This document shows, one piece after another, positions 1 to 7,389 of a stretch of 38,189 nt of DNA. This DNA is from Marinifilaceae bacterium. GTDB lineage: Bacteria; Bacteroidota; Bacteroidia; Bacteroidales; Marinifilaceae. Positions within the stretch are counted from its first letter, which is position 1. Each line of letters starts with the position of its first letter. The translations under genes were made by a program, and so were the position numbers. The notes under the pieces were generated by a model that saw only the letters and a program-made list of their open reading frames with translations, was not told where the DNA came from and did no database searches. The stretch is taken from positions 1-38,189 of the forward strand of contig JAGBFU010000030.1 of the NCBI GenBank assembly GCA_017936285.1, written 5' to 3'.

Positions 1-799
1 AGTCTCGCAGGCTCTTCATCGGCTCTACCTCAAAAAAGGCCTCCATACACCCTTTTGCATCATTGATAAACTTTCCGTCAACTCCAAAATCATACTCAGC
101 AGTATAACCATCTCCAACAATATATAAATTTATACCCTCGCCCACACTATGTTCCTGGATCGTAATCACACTTCTATTTTCATAATAGGCTGGTGTTTGC
201 GGAAGCCTCTTCATTGTTGGCCGTATCAGTGTGTACTCATCTCCGGCAAAGAAGTAGGCGAGATCGCCCTCTACCAGACAATACGTTACTCCAAAACCGT
301 TATAAGAGGGAGAGAAATCTATTTTATCATTACTTAATATACCGCTCATACCTCCTTTATAATCCAACGGCATCAACTTCTGCTCTGTATTGGCCATAAC
401 CAAATGGATCGATGACTCCTCACCATTCCCCTCAATCTTATATTTCCCTAATTGCTGATTTGCCACTATAGAGACAGAACCATCGGAATTATATAGCATC
501 TCAAATGGGAAATCAAAGCCAACTGCAGAGCCTGACCATCCTCTCAAATAGTAACTATGACCTTTCACCTTTTGTTCTACCGATACACTATACGTGCAAC
601 TTCTTATCGCACCTCCATCAAGATACAAATCTCCGGTCACCTCCCATGCACCGATATAATCGGAATACTTTATGCCACCTTCAGAGCCACTCTGTTCGGG
701 GATATACTCATCAAATGCAGCATCAGTACACGAAAAAAGAGACACCACTATCAAAAGTGGAGCAAGAACCCGACTAAGTTTTACCAATGTATTATTCAT
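1..799 (-). CDS. Peptidase M64-type lipoprotein, N-terminal part (runs off the window)
   Basis: An open frame of 266 codons starts at the ATG at 799-797 and stays open to the left edge, so the C-terminal part is missing. Residues 1-24 form a lipoprotein signal ending in a lipobox (SLFSC, Cys24), so the protein should be lipid-anchored. Residues of about 40-215 resemble the beta-rich N-terminal region of M64 proteins. Near the edge the sequence NLYIVGDGYTAEYDFG followed by F-x-N-D-A-K resembles the start of the M64 (IgA-peptidase-like) metallopeptidase domain, in which VGDGYT is characteristic. The zinc-binding HExxH region would lie outside the window, so catalytic competence cannot be judged. 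It is transcribed divergently from the sigma-factor operon from an overlapping promoter. Family assignment is fairly confident; the substrate is unknown. Confidence 0.75.
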   Translation of the reverse strand, partial: MNNTLVKLSRVLAPLLIVVSLFSCTDAAFDEYIPEQSGSEGGIKYSDYIGAWEVTGDLYLDGGAIRSCTYSVSVEQKVKGHSYYLRGWSGSAVGFDFPFEMLYNSDGSVSIVANQQLGKYKIEGNGEESSIHLVMANTEQKLMPLDYKGGMSGILSNDKIDFSPSYNGFGVTYCLVEGDLAYFFAGDEYTLIRPTMKRLPQTPAYYENRSVITIQEHSVGEGINLYIVGDGYTAEYDFGVDGKFINDAKGCMEAFFEVEPMKSLRD

Positions 800-825
800 C
801 CTCTATCTTTTTCCCAAATGTTCAT

Positions 826-856
826 CAAAATTACTCTTTTTGACAATAATAACAAA
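826..856 (-). promoter_or_regulatory. Bacteroidales-type promoter for the M64 lipoprotein gene
   Basis: On the minus strand TTTG (853-856) is followed by a 19-nt spacer and TAATTTTG (826-833), an exact match to TAnnTTTG, the -7 consensus of the Bacteroides primary sigma factor. It overlaps the opposite-facing promoter at 839-869. Confidence 0.65.
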
Positions 857-869
857 AAGATTATCTTCG
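839..869 (+). promoter_or_regulatory. Promoter for the ECF sigma operon
   Basis: TTTG (839-842), a 19-nt spacer, then TATCTTCG (862-869), one mismatch from TAnnTTTG. It lies 44 nt before the sigma-factor ATG. It shares 839-856 with the minus-strand promoter, so polymerase could probably not occupy both at once. Confidence 0.6.
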
Positions 870-912
870 CAATGTTACAAATAATCGACATTGAGCGTTA
901 TATGTACGAATT

Positions 913-1416
913 ATGGAGAATTTGTTTGACAAGATATATTTAAGCATAACTGATAAGATATACAGACTTGCAATTGTTTTGTTGGGTGATTCCAACGAGG
1001 CTCAAGATGTTGTGCAGGATCTATACGAACATCTCTACAACAAAAGAGCCTCGCTAAATCTCTCAAAAAATATTGAAGTCACAATATTACATTCAGGAAA
1101 GAATTTGTGCATCGATAAGCTACGACGACGGAAACGAACGCAAAAGATTCCCGAACAGATAATTCCACCGGAAAATATTGACGGGAACTCAACTATAGGC
1201 AGAGTATCCCTGCGTGAGCATTTAATGAGAATAATAGCCCTACTTCCTGAAAAGCAACGCATAGTTATCCAACTGCGGGATATTGAGGGGTACGATTTCA
1301 ACGAAATTGCAGAGATTATGGAGAGCGACGAGGCTACGATACGTGTAACGCTCTCAAGAGCAAGAAAAAAGATAAAAGAGGAACTGATAAAAATAGGAGA
1401 AAATGGAAAAGCTTAA
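913..1416 (+). CDS. ECF-type RNA polymerase sigma factor
   Basis: A 167-residue protein, normal for an extracytoplasmic-function sigma factor. Residues of about 8-75 form region 2 (LLGDSNEAQDVVQDLYEHLY, then a Leu-rich segment and CIDKLRRRKR at the end of region 2). Residues of about 105-160 form region 4, with LLPEKQRIVIQLRDIEGYDF, then EIAEIM and the recognition helix ATIRVTLSRARKKIKE. It should direct core polymerase to a small regulon and is probably held by the membrane protein encoded next, whose start overlaps this gene by 14 nt. First gene of the 913-3471 operon. It could autoregulate, but no ECF-type promoter could be defined by eye. The family call is secure; the signal is unknown. 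Confidence 0.93.
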   Translation: MENLFDKIYLSITDKIYRLAIVLLGDSNEAQDVVQDLYEHLYNKRASLNLSKNIEVTILHSGKNLCIDKLRRRKRTQKIPEQIIPPENIDGNSTIGRVSLREHLMRIIALLPEKQRIVIQLRDIEGYDFNEIAEIMESDEATIRVTLSRARKKIKEELIKIGENGKA

Positions 1417-1843
1417 CGATAGAATCAAGGAGCTGCTGGAGCTTTTTGAATCCGGCAATACCACCCTCGAAGAAGAGGCTGAGCTAAAACATTTACTCTT
1501 TAGCTCGAAAAACTTGCCAAAGGAGTTTAGTTATGCAAAACTATACTTTATCGGCATGGACGAGGCCTCGCACATTAAATATGAGGGCAAAATAAAACGT
1601 ACATTACCAAACAGAGGCTGGAGAATTGGAGCATGGAGCATGTCAACTGCAGCAACAATTGCATTGATTATCTGCATTATAACGGCTCTAAACAAAGATA
1701 CTGTTTATGTTACGGTAAACGGCACTCCGATAACCGACAAACAGGTCGCCAAGGTAGTTGTAACAAGCACAATGCAGAATTTTGAAGAACAGATTTCCAC
1801 TCCTCTAACCCAAATTGAAGAGTTATTAAACAACTTTAAATAG
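1403..1843 (+). CDS. Probable membrane anti-sigma factor
   Basis: A 146-residue protein whose start lies 14 nt inside the sigma-factor gene, suggesting translational coupling. Residues 1-75 are charged and helical, with a Glu-rich stretch (NTTLEEEAELKHLLF) of the kind seen at the N-terminus of Bacteroidales anti-sigma proteins. One membrane helix follows at about 79-97 (MSTAATIALIICIITAL). The remaining 48 residues would lie in the periplasm (DTVYVTVNGTPITDKQVA). Topology and position are those of an anti-sigma factor that sequesters the upstream sigma factor and senses an envelope signal. No zinc-binding HxxxCxxC motif is visible. The call is an inference from gene order and topology, not from a recognised domain. 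It ends in TAG. Confidence 0.6.
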   Translation: MEKLNDRIKELLELFESGNTTLEEEAELKHLLFSSKNLPKEFSYAKLYFIGMDEASHIKYEGKIKRTLPNRGWRIGAWSMSTAATIALIICIITALNKDTVYVTVNGTPITDKQVAKVVVTSTMQNFEEQISTPLTQIEELLNNFK

Positions 1844-1849
1844 ACTAAA

Positions 1850-2317
1850 ATGAAGTACATAAAATTCATTATAGCCGCACTATTATTGTCCACCGCATGG
1901 CTTAACTGTATGGGACAGGAGCAACACGAAGAGATGCAGAGCATACTATCATTCCCTCAACTATTCAAATATTGTGAGAATAACGGGGACTTTGAAACAA
2001 TCAGCATCTCCAAAGAGGGTATAAACATGCTTTCCGACACAAAATTGGAAATTGAACAGATGTACAAAATAACCTCGACTCAAAGCATTGATGAATTTAA
2101 AGATGCCTTGAAAAGGATTACGCATAGTGGCAATTTCAATAAAACCATTTCGCTTAGTAATGGCAATGAAAATCTGGAGATATATACCCTTCGAAGTGAC
2201 CTGGAAATCAGAAAAAACAGGCATGAATATATCTGCATTACTCAAAACAAGAACGGAACCGTCTCGGTTGTTTATATATGCGGCAACATTACATTAGAAC
2301 AAATCAAACATAAATAA
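1850..2317 (+). CDS. DUF4252-like exported protein
   Basis: A 155-residue protein with a signal peptide (about residues 1-22, ALLLSTAWLNCMGQ). The mature part resembles DUF4252 proteins, which are common in ECF-sigma operons of Bacteroidales: an early segment FKYCENNGDFETISISKEG, a middle basic helix, and a final strand pair ending VVYICGNITLEQIK. A cysteine at residue 20 gives a possible but imperfect lipobox (WLNC). It starts 6 nt after the upstream stop and lies 7 nt before the next gene, so it is co-transcribed. Its function is unknown; a role in envelope sensing or as regulon output is an inference. The family call is tentative because it rests on recollection of the motif pattern. Confidence 0.5.
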   Translation: MKYIKFIIAALLLSTAWLNCMGQEQHEEMQSILSFPQLFKYCENNGDFETISISKEGINMLSDTKLEIEQMYKITSTQSIDEFKDALKRITHSGNFNKTISLSNGNENLEIYTLRSDLEIRKNRHEYICITQNKNGTVSVVYICGNITLEQIKHK

Positions 2318-2324
2318 CAGCACC

Positions 2325-3257
2325 ATGAAAAAGATTTTAACCTCAGCTACACTTTTTATACTCCTAAGCCATATTGGTTTCTCACAAATAAATCCAACAT
2401 GGAGCATTATGGGGATAAATATGGGCAAGAACAATAAACACTCGTTGGAACTTGGTAACTACGAAATAGCACTACAAAATGACTCTACCGAGGCAGTCGC
2501 AAACACAAATGAGCACTCAAATAATTTCGCTGACTATTCATACATTCATGATAAAGGTACCCACATGATGGTCCCGACTAAGAATCATAATAAAGAGAGT
2601 CTCTCTCGAATGGAAAAAAGAGCTCTAAAATATCGTGATCGCGGATTTATACATTTCCGTGGAAAGATTGGAAACTTTGAATTTAGCAGAATAATGTTAG
2701 ATAATCCGGATTATAGTAACTACCCTACTGCTCAGCATAACTTTCTTGACTTAAAAGGCAGCTCTCTTCGTATTGACGCTAACATATTTTCACTCACCTC
2801 CAATACAACTCAACGTTTTCGTATCAGCACAGCTATTGGCCTGACCTGGGAGAACTATGTATGGGAGGATAATATACATCTGGAAAACAATGGAGATTTG
2901 ATTACTCCTGTCTATCCAACGGAAACCTCATATAAAAAGAGTAAATTAATGAACTTCGGATTACACATTCCTATTCAGATTTTCTTTAACCTTAGCCGTG
3001 ATTTTTACCTAAGTGCGGGAGTATATAGTAACTGGTTCTTTAAACAACACTGTATGGTCAAAAATCCCAAAGAGCGATACAGCATTAAAGGGGTTAATGA
3101 CTTGCAAGGAGGATTGGTTGCCAATATTGGTTGCAATTGGTTTTATGTAACAGGAAGATATGCTCTGACCCCTATATTCAAAAAGGGCGAGGGCCCAAAA
3201 GTTGCCCCATGCTCAATTGGTATCGGAGTAAGTATTCAAGAACTTTTTAACCTATAA
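2325..3257 (+). CDS. Outer-membrane beta-barrel-like protein
   Basis: A 310-residue protein with a signal peptide (about 1-20, cleaved near HIGFSQ). The mature protein alternates polar and aromatic residues as in barrel strands, for example FRISTAIGLTWENYVW, NFGLHIPIQIFFNLS, FYLSAGVYSNWFFK and LVANIGCNWFYVTGRYALTP. It lacks the usual terminal aromatic residue, ending QELFNL. It resembles the PorT-like small barrel proteins of Bacteroidetes. It belongs to the sigma-factor operon, 7 nt after the DUF4252-like gene, and is followed by a degraded relative: its tail APCSIGIGVSI matches the out-of-frame tail of the next gene. No ligand can be inferred. Confidence 0.6.
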   Translation: MKKILTSATLFILLSHIGFSQINPTWSIMGINMGKNNKHSLELGNYEIALQNDSTEAVANTNEHSNNFADYSYIHDKGTHMMVPTKNHNKESLSRMEKRALKYRDRGFIHFRGKIGNFEFSRIMLDNPDYSNYPTAQHNFLDLKGSSLRIDANIFSLTSNTTQRFRISTAIGLTWENYVWEDNIHLENNGDLITPVYPTETSYKKSKLMNFGLHIPIQIFFNLSRDFYLSAGVYSNWFFKQHCMVKNPKERYSIKGVNDLQGGLVANIGCNWFYVTGRYALTPIFKKGEGPKVAPCSIGIGVSIQELFNL

Positions 3258-3267
3258 TATCTAACAC

Positions 3268-3471
3268 ATGAAGAGTATTTTAACAACATCTATCTGTGTA
3301 CTGCTGGCTTGCGTATCAATAGAGAGTTATTCACAAACTAACGATACACTTTTTGTACCCGAAATTAACAAACAGATTGAAGATAGTCAGGCTATAAGCT
3401 TTTTGGGATTTTCAGATATAGAGAGTAGACCCTGGAGCAATCGGAATCGGAATTTGGTTTTAACAATATAA
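3268..3471 (+). pseudogene. Collapsed, frame-broken barrel-protein remnant
   Basis: The reading frame gives only 67 residues: a signal peptide (LLACVSIESYSQ), about 30 mature residues, then an unconvincing basic tail ending at 3471. In the +1 frame, codons 3431-3460 read PGAIGIGIWF followed by TAA at 3461-3463. This is a typical final strand of an outer-membrane barrel ending in Phe, and it resembles APCSIGIGVSI of the preceding gene. The +1 frame has a TAG at 3419-3421, so the join lies between about 3421 and 3431. The simplest reading is a tandem paralogue that lost most of its middle, out of frame. A real small exported protein cannot be excluded. Confidence 0.6.
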
Positions 3472-3478
3472 CACTGCA

Positions 3479-3922
3479 TTACGGCAAAAACTCCGACACA
3501 TCGCCACCGTGGTGCGCAATATCACGCACAACTGAAGAAGATATTGAGGCGTACTGTGGCGATGTTTGCAAATATACCGTTTCAACTCTGCTATCCATCA
3601 ATCGGTTCACATCGGCAATCTTACGCTCATACTCCCAATCGGCACAATCACGAATACCACGAATCAGTGTAAAAACATTACACTTTCTGCATAAATCTAC
3701 AGTCAAACCGGAATATACGCATACCTCTACATCAGGATTATCCTCAAAGCACCTTTTTATTGACTCTGCTCGCAACTCCGCATCACTTGTAGTAGCCTTA
3801 TCTGAATTGATTCCAATAGCAATAATCACCTTGTCAAATATTGACAAGGCCCTGACTACTATATCCTTATGTCCCACCGTAAAGGGGTTGAACGACCCCG
3901 GAAATATTGCACTCCTCTTCAT
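3479..3922 (-). CDS. coaD: Phosphopantetheine adenylyltransferase
   Basis: A 147-residue protein with the nucleotidyltransferase signature AIFPGSFNPFTVGH (T/HxGH) at residues 5-18, the RGIRD segment around 88-92 that binds phosphopantetheine, and ISSSVVRD near residue 127, equivalent to the conserved ISST-x-VR motif that contacts ATP. It transfers AMP from ATP to 4'-phosphopantetheine, the penultimate step of coenzyme A synthesis, in the cytoplasm. Length is slightly below the usual 155-165 because the C-terminal helix after SEFLP is short, but no break is evident. Its stop faces the broken barrel gene with only 7 nt between, and no hairpin terminator is visible there. Confidence 0.93.
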   Translation of the reverse strand: MKRSAIFPGSFNPFTVGHKDIVVRALSIFDKVIIAIGINSDKATTSDAELRAESIKRCFEDNPDVEVCVYSGLTVDLCRKCNVFTLIRGIRDCADWEYERKIADVNRLMDSRVETVYLQTSPQYASISSSVVRDIAHHGGDVSEFLP

Positions 3923-4067
3923 AACATTCTAATGTTTAACTCGTATTTATGTTGATACAAAACTAATAAAAACATATCTAACAGTGAAATTTAGAATCTG
4001 TTTAAAATTTATTTTGAGCAGATTATTGAAAACAATAATAAAAAATCCTAAAAGATTGATTTTATTC

Positions 4068-4098
4068 TTTGTTCTTCTACACTCTTTCACTATTTTTG
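4068..4098 (+). promoter_or_regulatory. Strong-consensus promoter for the biotin carboxyltransferase gene
   Basis: TTTG (4068-4071), a 19-nt spacer, and TATTTTTG (4091-4098), exact on both elements. The start codon is 78 nt downstream, leaving a leader of about 70 nt that contains a weak inverted repeat around AGGTT...AACCT (4110-4140). The rest of 3923-4067 is AT-rich with no other recognisable element. Confidence 0.7.
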
Positions 4099-4176
4099 TA
4101 TCGGATTTTCGAGGTTATGTTTCTTTTAAACATAAAACCTCGCCCAACGAATAGAATAACTTAAATTTAAACAGAT

Positions 4177-6048
4177 ATGGCACAGAAACTGAAAATCAGA
4201 GATTTAACTCTAAGAGATGGACAGCAATCATCGTTCGCAACCAGAATGACTCAGGCCCAGATTGACCGAGTTCTTCCATTCTATAAAGATGCGAACTTTT
4301 ATGCTATGGAGGTGTGGGGAGGAGCTGTTCCCGACTCAGTTATGAGATATTTGGGTGAAAACCCTTGGACTCGCTTGGAGAAGATCAAAGCTGCTGTGGG
4401 CGATGTCTCAAAATTGACAGCATTGTCTCGCGGACGTAACCTTTTCGGCTATGCTCCATACACCGATGAAATCATTGAGGGATTCAGCAGAAATGCTATT
4501 GAATCAGGACTGGGAATTATGCGTATCTTTGATGCGTTGAATGATATCAACAATGTAAAATCAACCATCAAGTTCATTAAAAAATATGGTGGAATTGCAG
4601 ATTGTGCAGTTTGCTATACTGTAGATCCAAAGTTCACTACCAAGGAGAGAATTGTTGCATTCCTGAAGGGAAAACCTCTTCCAAAGGCAGTATTCACCAA
4701 CGAATATTTTGTTAGCAAAGCGAAGGCATTGGCAGATTTAGGAGCAGACATGATTACCATTAAGGATATGAGTGGTCTTATTCCACCTTCAAGAATGGCA
4801 GAGTTGATTCCATTGTTCAAGAAAAATGTAAATGTTCCTATTGATTTCCATACACACTGTACTCCAGGTTATGGTTTGGGAGCTGTTTTAACAGCAATCA
4901 TCCACGGAGTTGATATTGTAGATACAAATATTTGGAACTTTGCCGGAGGTACTGGAGCACCTGCTATCGAGTTGATTTATATCTTCTGTAAGAAGTTAGG
5001 AGTTGAGCTTGATGTAAATATGGAGGCGGTTGCAAAGATCAACGCAGAGTTGCGTTCAATTCGCGAGGAGTTGGCAAACGTCGATGCTACAAAGCAGTTC
5101 CCAAATCCATTCAACCCACTTACCGACACTCTACCAGCAGAGATTGATGCTCTATTTGACAAAGCAATTGCTGCAGCAAAGGCTAATAAAGAGGATGAGT
5201 TGTTGAGTGCATGTCACGCTATTGAGGCATACTTCAACTTCCCAAAACCAAACGAGTTGGTTAAAAAGGCTGAGGTTCCTGGAGGAATGTATAGTAACAT
5301 GGTAGCACAGTTGAAAGCATTGAACTCAATGGAGATTCTTGAGAACGCAATGCACCTTATCCCAACTGTACGTTTGGCTGCAGGTTTGCCTCCATTGGTA
5401 ACACCAACAAGCCAGATTGTGGGAGCACAGGCCGTAAACTGCGCTATGGACATTAAGGCAGGAAAGCCAATGTACTCTAATGTATCTAACCAATTCTTTA
5501 ACCTGGTTAAGGGAGAGTATGGAAAGACCCCTGTTCCGGTTGATCCTAAGTTCCGTGAGAAGATTACCGGCAGCCCTATCGAGCAGGATTACGACACATC
5601 TAAATATAAGATGCAACCTAATCCGGAGCTACCTGAGGCAGGAGGAGTTAAGCTCGCTGAGAACGAAAAGGAGCAGTTGCTTCTTGAGTTGTTCCCACAG
5701 GTAGCTAAGACATATTTGACTAAGGTTAAAGTTGAGGCATATCAGGCAAAGATTGGTGCTGAGGCTGCAAAGAAAGCTGCTGCCGAGGCAGAGAAGAAGG
5801 CTGCACAAGCTGCCAAGGTTGCTACAATCACAGGAAAGCCTATTGTAGCTCCAATTCCAGGAACAGTACTATCAATCTCTGTGAAAGTTGGTGACAAAGT
5901 AACCAAAGGTCAGGAGTTGTTGGTTCTGGAAGCTATGAAGATGGAGAACTCTATCACTTCAGATTATACCGGAACTGTTAAACAGATTCTATGCGAGGTA
6001 GGAGAAGCTGTTGGTGCGAATGTACCAATGTTTGATATTGAGGTATAA
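4177..6048 (+). CDS. oadA: Biotin-dependent carboxyltransferase (oxaloacetate decarboxylase alpha / pyruvate carboxylase subunit B type)
   Basis: A 623-residue protein with three parts. Residues of about 1-300 are the HMGL-like carboxyltransferase barrel, with the signature LTLRDGQQS, the metal/lysine segment MITIKDMSG and the metal-binding HTHCTPG. Residues of about 300-490 are the PYC/OADA conserved domain. An Ala/Lys/Glu linker (about 530-550) leads to a biotinyl domain with LEAMKMEN; Lys588, 35 residues from the end, is the biotin site. It moves CO2 between biotin and pyruvate/oxaloacetate. No beta (membrane pump) or gamma subunit and no biotin carboxylase is adjacent, so it cannot be decided here whether it serves a Na+-pumping decarboxylase or a two-subunit pyruvate carboxylase. 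Single-gene unit with its own promoter and terminator. Confidence 0.88.
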   Translation: MAQKLKIRDLTLRDGQQSSFATRMTQAQIDRVLPFYKDANFYAMEVWGGAVPDSVMRYLGENPWTRLEKIKAAVGDVSKLTALSRGRNLFGYAPYTDEIIEGFSRNAIESGLGIMRIFDALNDINNVKSTIKFIKKYGGIADCAVCYTVDPKFTTKERIVAFLKGKPLPKAVFTNEYFVSKAKALADLGADMITIKDMSGLIPPSRMAELIPLFKKNVNVPIDFHTHCTPGYGLGAVLTAIIHGVDIVDTNIWNFAGGTGAPAIELIYIFCKKLGVELDVNMEAVAKINAELRSIREELANVDATKQFPNPFNPLTDTLPAEIDALFDKAIAAAKANKEDELLSACHAIEAYFNFPKPNELVKKAEVPGGMYSNMVAQLKALNSMEILENAMHLIPTVRLAAGLPPLVTPTSQIVGAQAVNCAMDIKAGKPMYSNVSNQFFNLVKGEYGKTPVPVDPKFREKITGSPIEQDYDTSKYKMQPNPELPEAGGVKLAENEKEQLLLELFPQVAKTYLTKVKVEAYQAKIGAEAAKKAAAEAEKKAAQAAKVATITGKPIVAPIPGTVLSISVKVGDKVTKGQELLVLEAMKMENSITSDYTGTVKQILCEVGEAVGANVPMFDIEV

Positions 6049-6069
6049 TAAAAAACCTATAACTACAAC

Positions 6070-6100
6070 ACAAGGTCGGGCTTATGTCCGACCTTGTTTA
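6070..6100 (+). terminator. Rho-independent terminator after oadA
   Basis: Perfect 9-bp stem CAAGGTCGG (6071-6079) / CCGACCTTG (6088-6096), extended by one A-T pair, with an 8-nt loop and a short T/A tail. It begins 22 nt after the oadA stop. A possible ATG at 6094 for the next gene lies inside this hairpin and is therefore unlikely to be its start. Confidence 0.8.
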
Positions 6101-6108
6101 TAAATTTG
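6101..6108 (+). promoter_or_regulatory. -7 element for the 6121 gene
   Basis: TAAATTTG matches TAnnTTTG exactly, directly after the oadA terminator and 12 nt before the ATG at 6121. No good -33 TTTG is present at the expected distance. It supports 6121 rather than 6094 as the start. Confidence 0.45.
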
Positions 6109-6120
6109 AATTCTAAATAT

Positions 6121-6489
6121 ATGGACGAGCAGTTTGATATTGCAATCGAGGAGTTTTACAACACCTGGGGTGGAACCGCAGCATTAAAAACAACCTTTGA
6201 TATTTTGAACCGGGACTATCCGGAATGGAATCTGGAATGTGAAATTGGAAGTTGGAGTGTAGATTTCCTGCAAGATGTTTTAGCTGAGGTTGAAGATGAT
6301 TGGCAAGAGTTAAGTCCGGAAGAGTTGAACGAGCGCCTTCAAGAGAGTATCGATGATCTGTACGAAGATTGTGTTGAGGGACATCAATTCGCCCGTCTCA
6401 ACAACATACGCCTGTCACTCCCCGAAGGAGCAAGTGAAATTGCTGCCCTCGAAGAGAGTGACAATACTATTGGATTCCCAATCCGTTAA
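6121..6489 (+). CDS. Unknown small acidic protein
   Basis: A protein of 122 residues when started at MDEQFDIAIEEF. The upstream ATG at 6094 lies in the terminator stem and upstream of the likely transcription start. It is strongly acidic and apparently helical (for example DVLAEVEDDWQELSPEELNE), with several Trp and no signal peptide or membrane segment, so it is probably cytoplasmic. It has no family that I recognise. Its end overlaps the convergent neighbour by 4 nt (6486-6489), and it has its own promoter element, so it is probably monocistronic. Codon use looks like its neighbours. I do not assign a function. Confidence 0.6.
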   Translation: MDEQFDIAIEEFYNTWGGTAALKTTFDILNRDYPEWNLECEIGSWSVDFLQDVLAEVEDDWQELSPEELNERLQESIDDLYEDCVEGHQFARLNNIRLSLPEGASEIAALEESDNTIGFPIR

Positions 6490-7217
6490 AAGGGAGATTT
6501 ACGCTCAATTTTTATCTCCTTTTTATAAAATCCACACTCGTCATTTTCAAAGATAAATGACGCGTGTGCCCTTATGGGGAGAAAATCATTGCCAAAATAG
6601 TACTTGAACTTTCCCACTCCTCCATAATCATATGTATTGTAGGCAGATATTCTACCTAAGCGTGCTTTATACAACACCTCTCCTTCATTAAGTATAATCG
6701 GTTTACTCTCATAAACAAACGGGACATTATCTCCATAGGCCGGATAATCATAAACCAGATGTACTCTGTCTCCTCCTACATAGTTTGTAAACATAATCTG
6801 AAAAAATGAGTTACGCATCAACATTGAGATAAACTCCTCCTCATCATCCAATTCATCTACAGAACTGCATAGATGTCCATACCACCCCATCTCATTAAAC
6901 TCAGTCTTATGCAAACGCAACTCCCGACGGATACGTCTAAGTGCCTCCTTCCAATTTTTTACTCCGACAATCTCCCGACTATCAGAGACATATATCTCAA
7001 CAGGATACAGCATTTGACCCAACAACATAAAACTGCTTGAATCCGGCAGATTATTACTACGCTCCAATGTCACGACTATCAACCTCTCGCCAATATGCCT
7101 ACCAGGATACTCTCCGACAAGAAAATCAACAACCAATGTCTGACACTGACTATTGCTTCTTAACATGGCCATCTCTACACGATAAGACGCCCAATCCAGT
7201 TCTTTTATCTCTTTCAT
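6486..7217 (-). CDS. Unknown cytoplasmic protein
   Basis: A 243-residue protein without signal peptide or membrane helices. Visible features are an N-terminal segment rich in beta strand (TLVVDFLVGEYPGRHIGERL), a basic helix in the middle (ALRRIRRELRLHK), an acidic stretch ELDDEEEF, and a C-terminal half with many Tyr, Gly and Asp (DYPAYGDNVPFVYES, NTYDYGGVGKFKYYFG). I do not recognise a family. The stop overlaps that of the convergent gene by 4 nt. A minus-strand -7 element lies 24 nt before the ATG, and the next upstream minus-strand gene, aroQ, has its own terminator, so it is transcribed alone. Confidence 0.6.
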   Translation of the reverse strand: MKEIKELDWASYRVEMAMLRSNSQCQTLVVDFLVGEYPGRHIGERLIVVTLERSNNLPDSSSFMLLGQMLYPVEIYVSDSREIVGVKNWKEALRRIRRELRLHKTEFNEMGWYGHLCSSVDELDDEEEFISMLMRNSFFQIMFTNYVGGDRVHLVYDYPAYGDNVPFVYESKPIILNEGEVLYKARLGRISAYNTYDYGGVGKFKYYFGNDFLPIRAHASFIFENDECGFYKKEIKIERKSPF

Positions 7218-7241
7218 AAAAATGGTTTACAATTTACAACC

Positions 7242-7249
7242 CAAAACTA
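7242..7249 (-). promoter_or_regulatory. -7 element for the 6486-7217 gene
   Basis: TAGTTTTG on the minus strand matches TAnnTTTG exactly and lies 24 nt before the ATG. No clear -33 element. Confidence 0.4.
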
Positions 7250-7326
7250 CAAATCAGCAAAACATCTTTCCCAACAAGAACTATCCTACATAAGAAGCAA
7301 ATAGGTAATACTCTAACTATCACAAA

Positions 7327-7359
7327 GAAAAAAAAGACCGAGCCATTTACGACTCGGTC
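7327..7359 (-). terminator. Rho-independent terminator after aroQ
   Basis: On the minus strand GACCGAG (7359-7353) pairs with CTCGGTC (7342-7336) across a 10-nt loop, followed by a run of eight T, then CTTT. It lies 30 nt after the aroQ stop. Confidence 0.8.
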
Positions 7360-7389
7360 AATTTCTATGGTTCAATACGTTTATACTAT

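Noticed and set aside
149..943. Plus-strand open frames in the first 0.9 kb
   Set aside because: They are shadows of the minus-strand M64 gene, which is continuous and has a lipoprotein signal and family motif.
6094..6120. Upstream ATG for the 6121 gene
   Set aside because: It lies within the stem of the oadA terminator and upstream of the -7 element, so the ATG at 6121 is preferred.
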